A stretch of 38,808 nucleotides of DNA, taken from contig PYSS01000203.1 of assembly GCA_003049465.1 (NCBI GenBank), positions 1 through 38,808 of the forward strand, given 5' to 3'. This stretch comes from Magnaporthiopsis rhizophila (lineage: Eukaryota > Ascomycota > Sordariomycetes > Magnaporthales > Magnaporthaceae). Position numbers and translations under genes: made by a program. The notes below the pieces were generated by a model that ran no database searches, was not told where the DNA came from, and saw only the letters and a list, made by a program, of their open reading frames with translations. This document shows, one piece after another, positions 38,593-38,808 of this stretch; positions within the stretch are counted from its first letter, which is position 1; each line of letters opens with the position of its first letter.

Positions 38593-38808
38593 TCTTTTAA
38601 AGCGAGTAATTTATGTAATCCTTCTTCAGTCAGATGACCTTTTACTCGCAAAATATCAGCTGCTTTAGAAAAATATGAGAAATATAGCGATTTGGCTCCT
38701 TGAAGAGGATAACGCAGGAAGAAAGGAATTATAAGATATAGAATATGAGCTGTACGATATACATGGAATTCACAAGATAAACTGTCAGTGGCAATACTGT
38801 GTCCTCCA
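38593..38808 (-). CDS. LAGLIDADG homing endonuclease C-terminus, cox1 intron (partial)
   Basis: The frame reads GGHSIATDSLSCEFHVYRTA, HILYLIIPFFLRYPLQGAKS, YFSYFSKAADILRVKGHLTE and EGLHKLLALK, the end of a double-motif LAGLIDADG protein, and runs into the C/G homopolymer. Both motifs lie outside the window. Confidence 0.72.

Larger units (their letters stand above)
38311..38808 (-). other. 3' part of the last cox1 intron
   Basis: It lies between the last cox1 exon and the window end. The 38593..38808 part codes for a LAGLIDADG C-terminus; the 38320..38555 part should hold the intron core but I could not match its elements with confidence. Confidence 0.65.

Overview
This window is fungal mitochondrial DNA, most likely from a filamentous ascomycete (Pezizomycotina). 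The evidence is the gene set (nad6, cox3, rns, nad4, nad1, cox1), the very AT-rich spacers, many LAGLIDADG and GIY-YIG intron genes, and mold mitochondrial code 4. TGA must be read as Trp in cox3, nad4, nad1, the RNA polymerase and almost every homing endonuclease, and a tRNA-Trp with anticodon UCA is present. All standard mitochondrial genes lie on the minus strand. Read right to left (5' to 3') they are: cox1 last exon, nad1, nad4, a plasmid-derived block on the opposite strand, rns, trnY, trnN, trnG, trnK, trnW, cox3, trnG (second copy), trnD, trnS and the first exon of nad6.

Introns dominate. cox3 is only 810 nt (269 aa) but is spread over 12.9 kb in six exons. The inferred intron positions are cox3-219, -333, -550, -640 and -645. 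The last two flank a 5-nt exon that I place at 4893..4897 from reading frame, conserved protein sequence and splice-site rules. The 5.2-kb cox3-640 intron holds two group I cores and several homing endonucleases. One of these is a LAGLIDADG gene split by an in-frame GIY-YIG gene. The cox3-550 intron shows a second HEG-in-HEG nesting. rns is in four exons, with a group I intron at E. coli position about 569 and two group II introns at about 788 and 952. Both group II introns have a recognisable domain V and carry LAGLIDADG genes instead of reverse transcriptases. nad6, nad4 and cox1 also carry intron or HEG remnants.

Between rns and nad4 (about 24.4 to 32.3 kb), plus-strand genes derive from an invertron-type linear mitochondrial plasmid. 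They are a broken N-terminal half of a family B DNA polymerase (exonuclease part), a full-length 933-codon phage-type RNA polymerase, and a 587-codon ORF. In that ORF an unrecognised membrane/acidic region is fused in frame to the polymerase palm motifs of the missing DNA polymerase half, which then decays through stops and a frameshift. A tRNA-like fold ends one base before this ORF.

The spacers are littered with palindromic GC clusters, short tandem repeats and C homopolymers, several of them inside reading frames. tRNA duplication is visible: two identical trnG copies, and a diverged trnD copy whose T-arm and acceptor still pair but whose anticodon arm has a 12-nt insertion. All assignments come from reading translations and motifs by eye; no database search was possible, and exon and rRNA ends are inferred.
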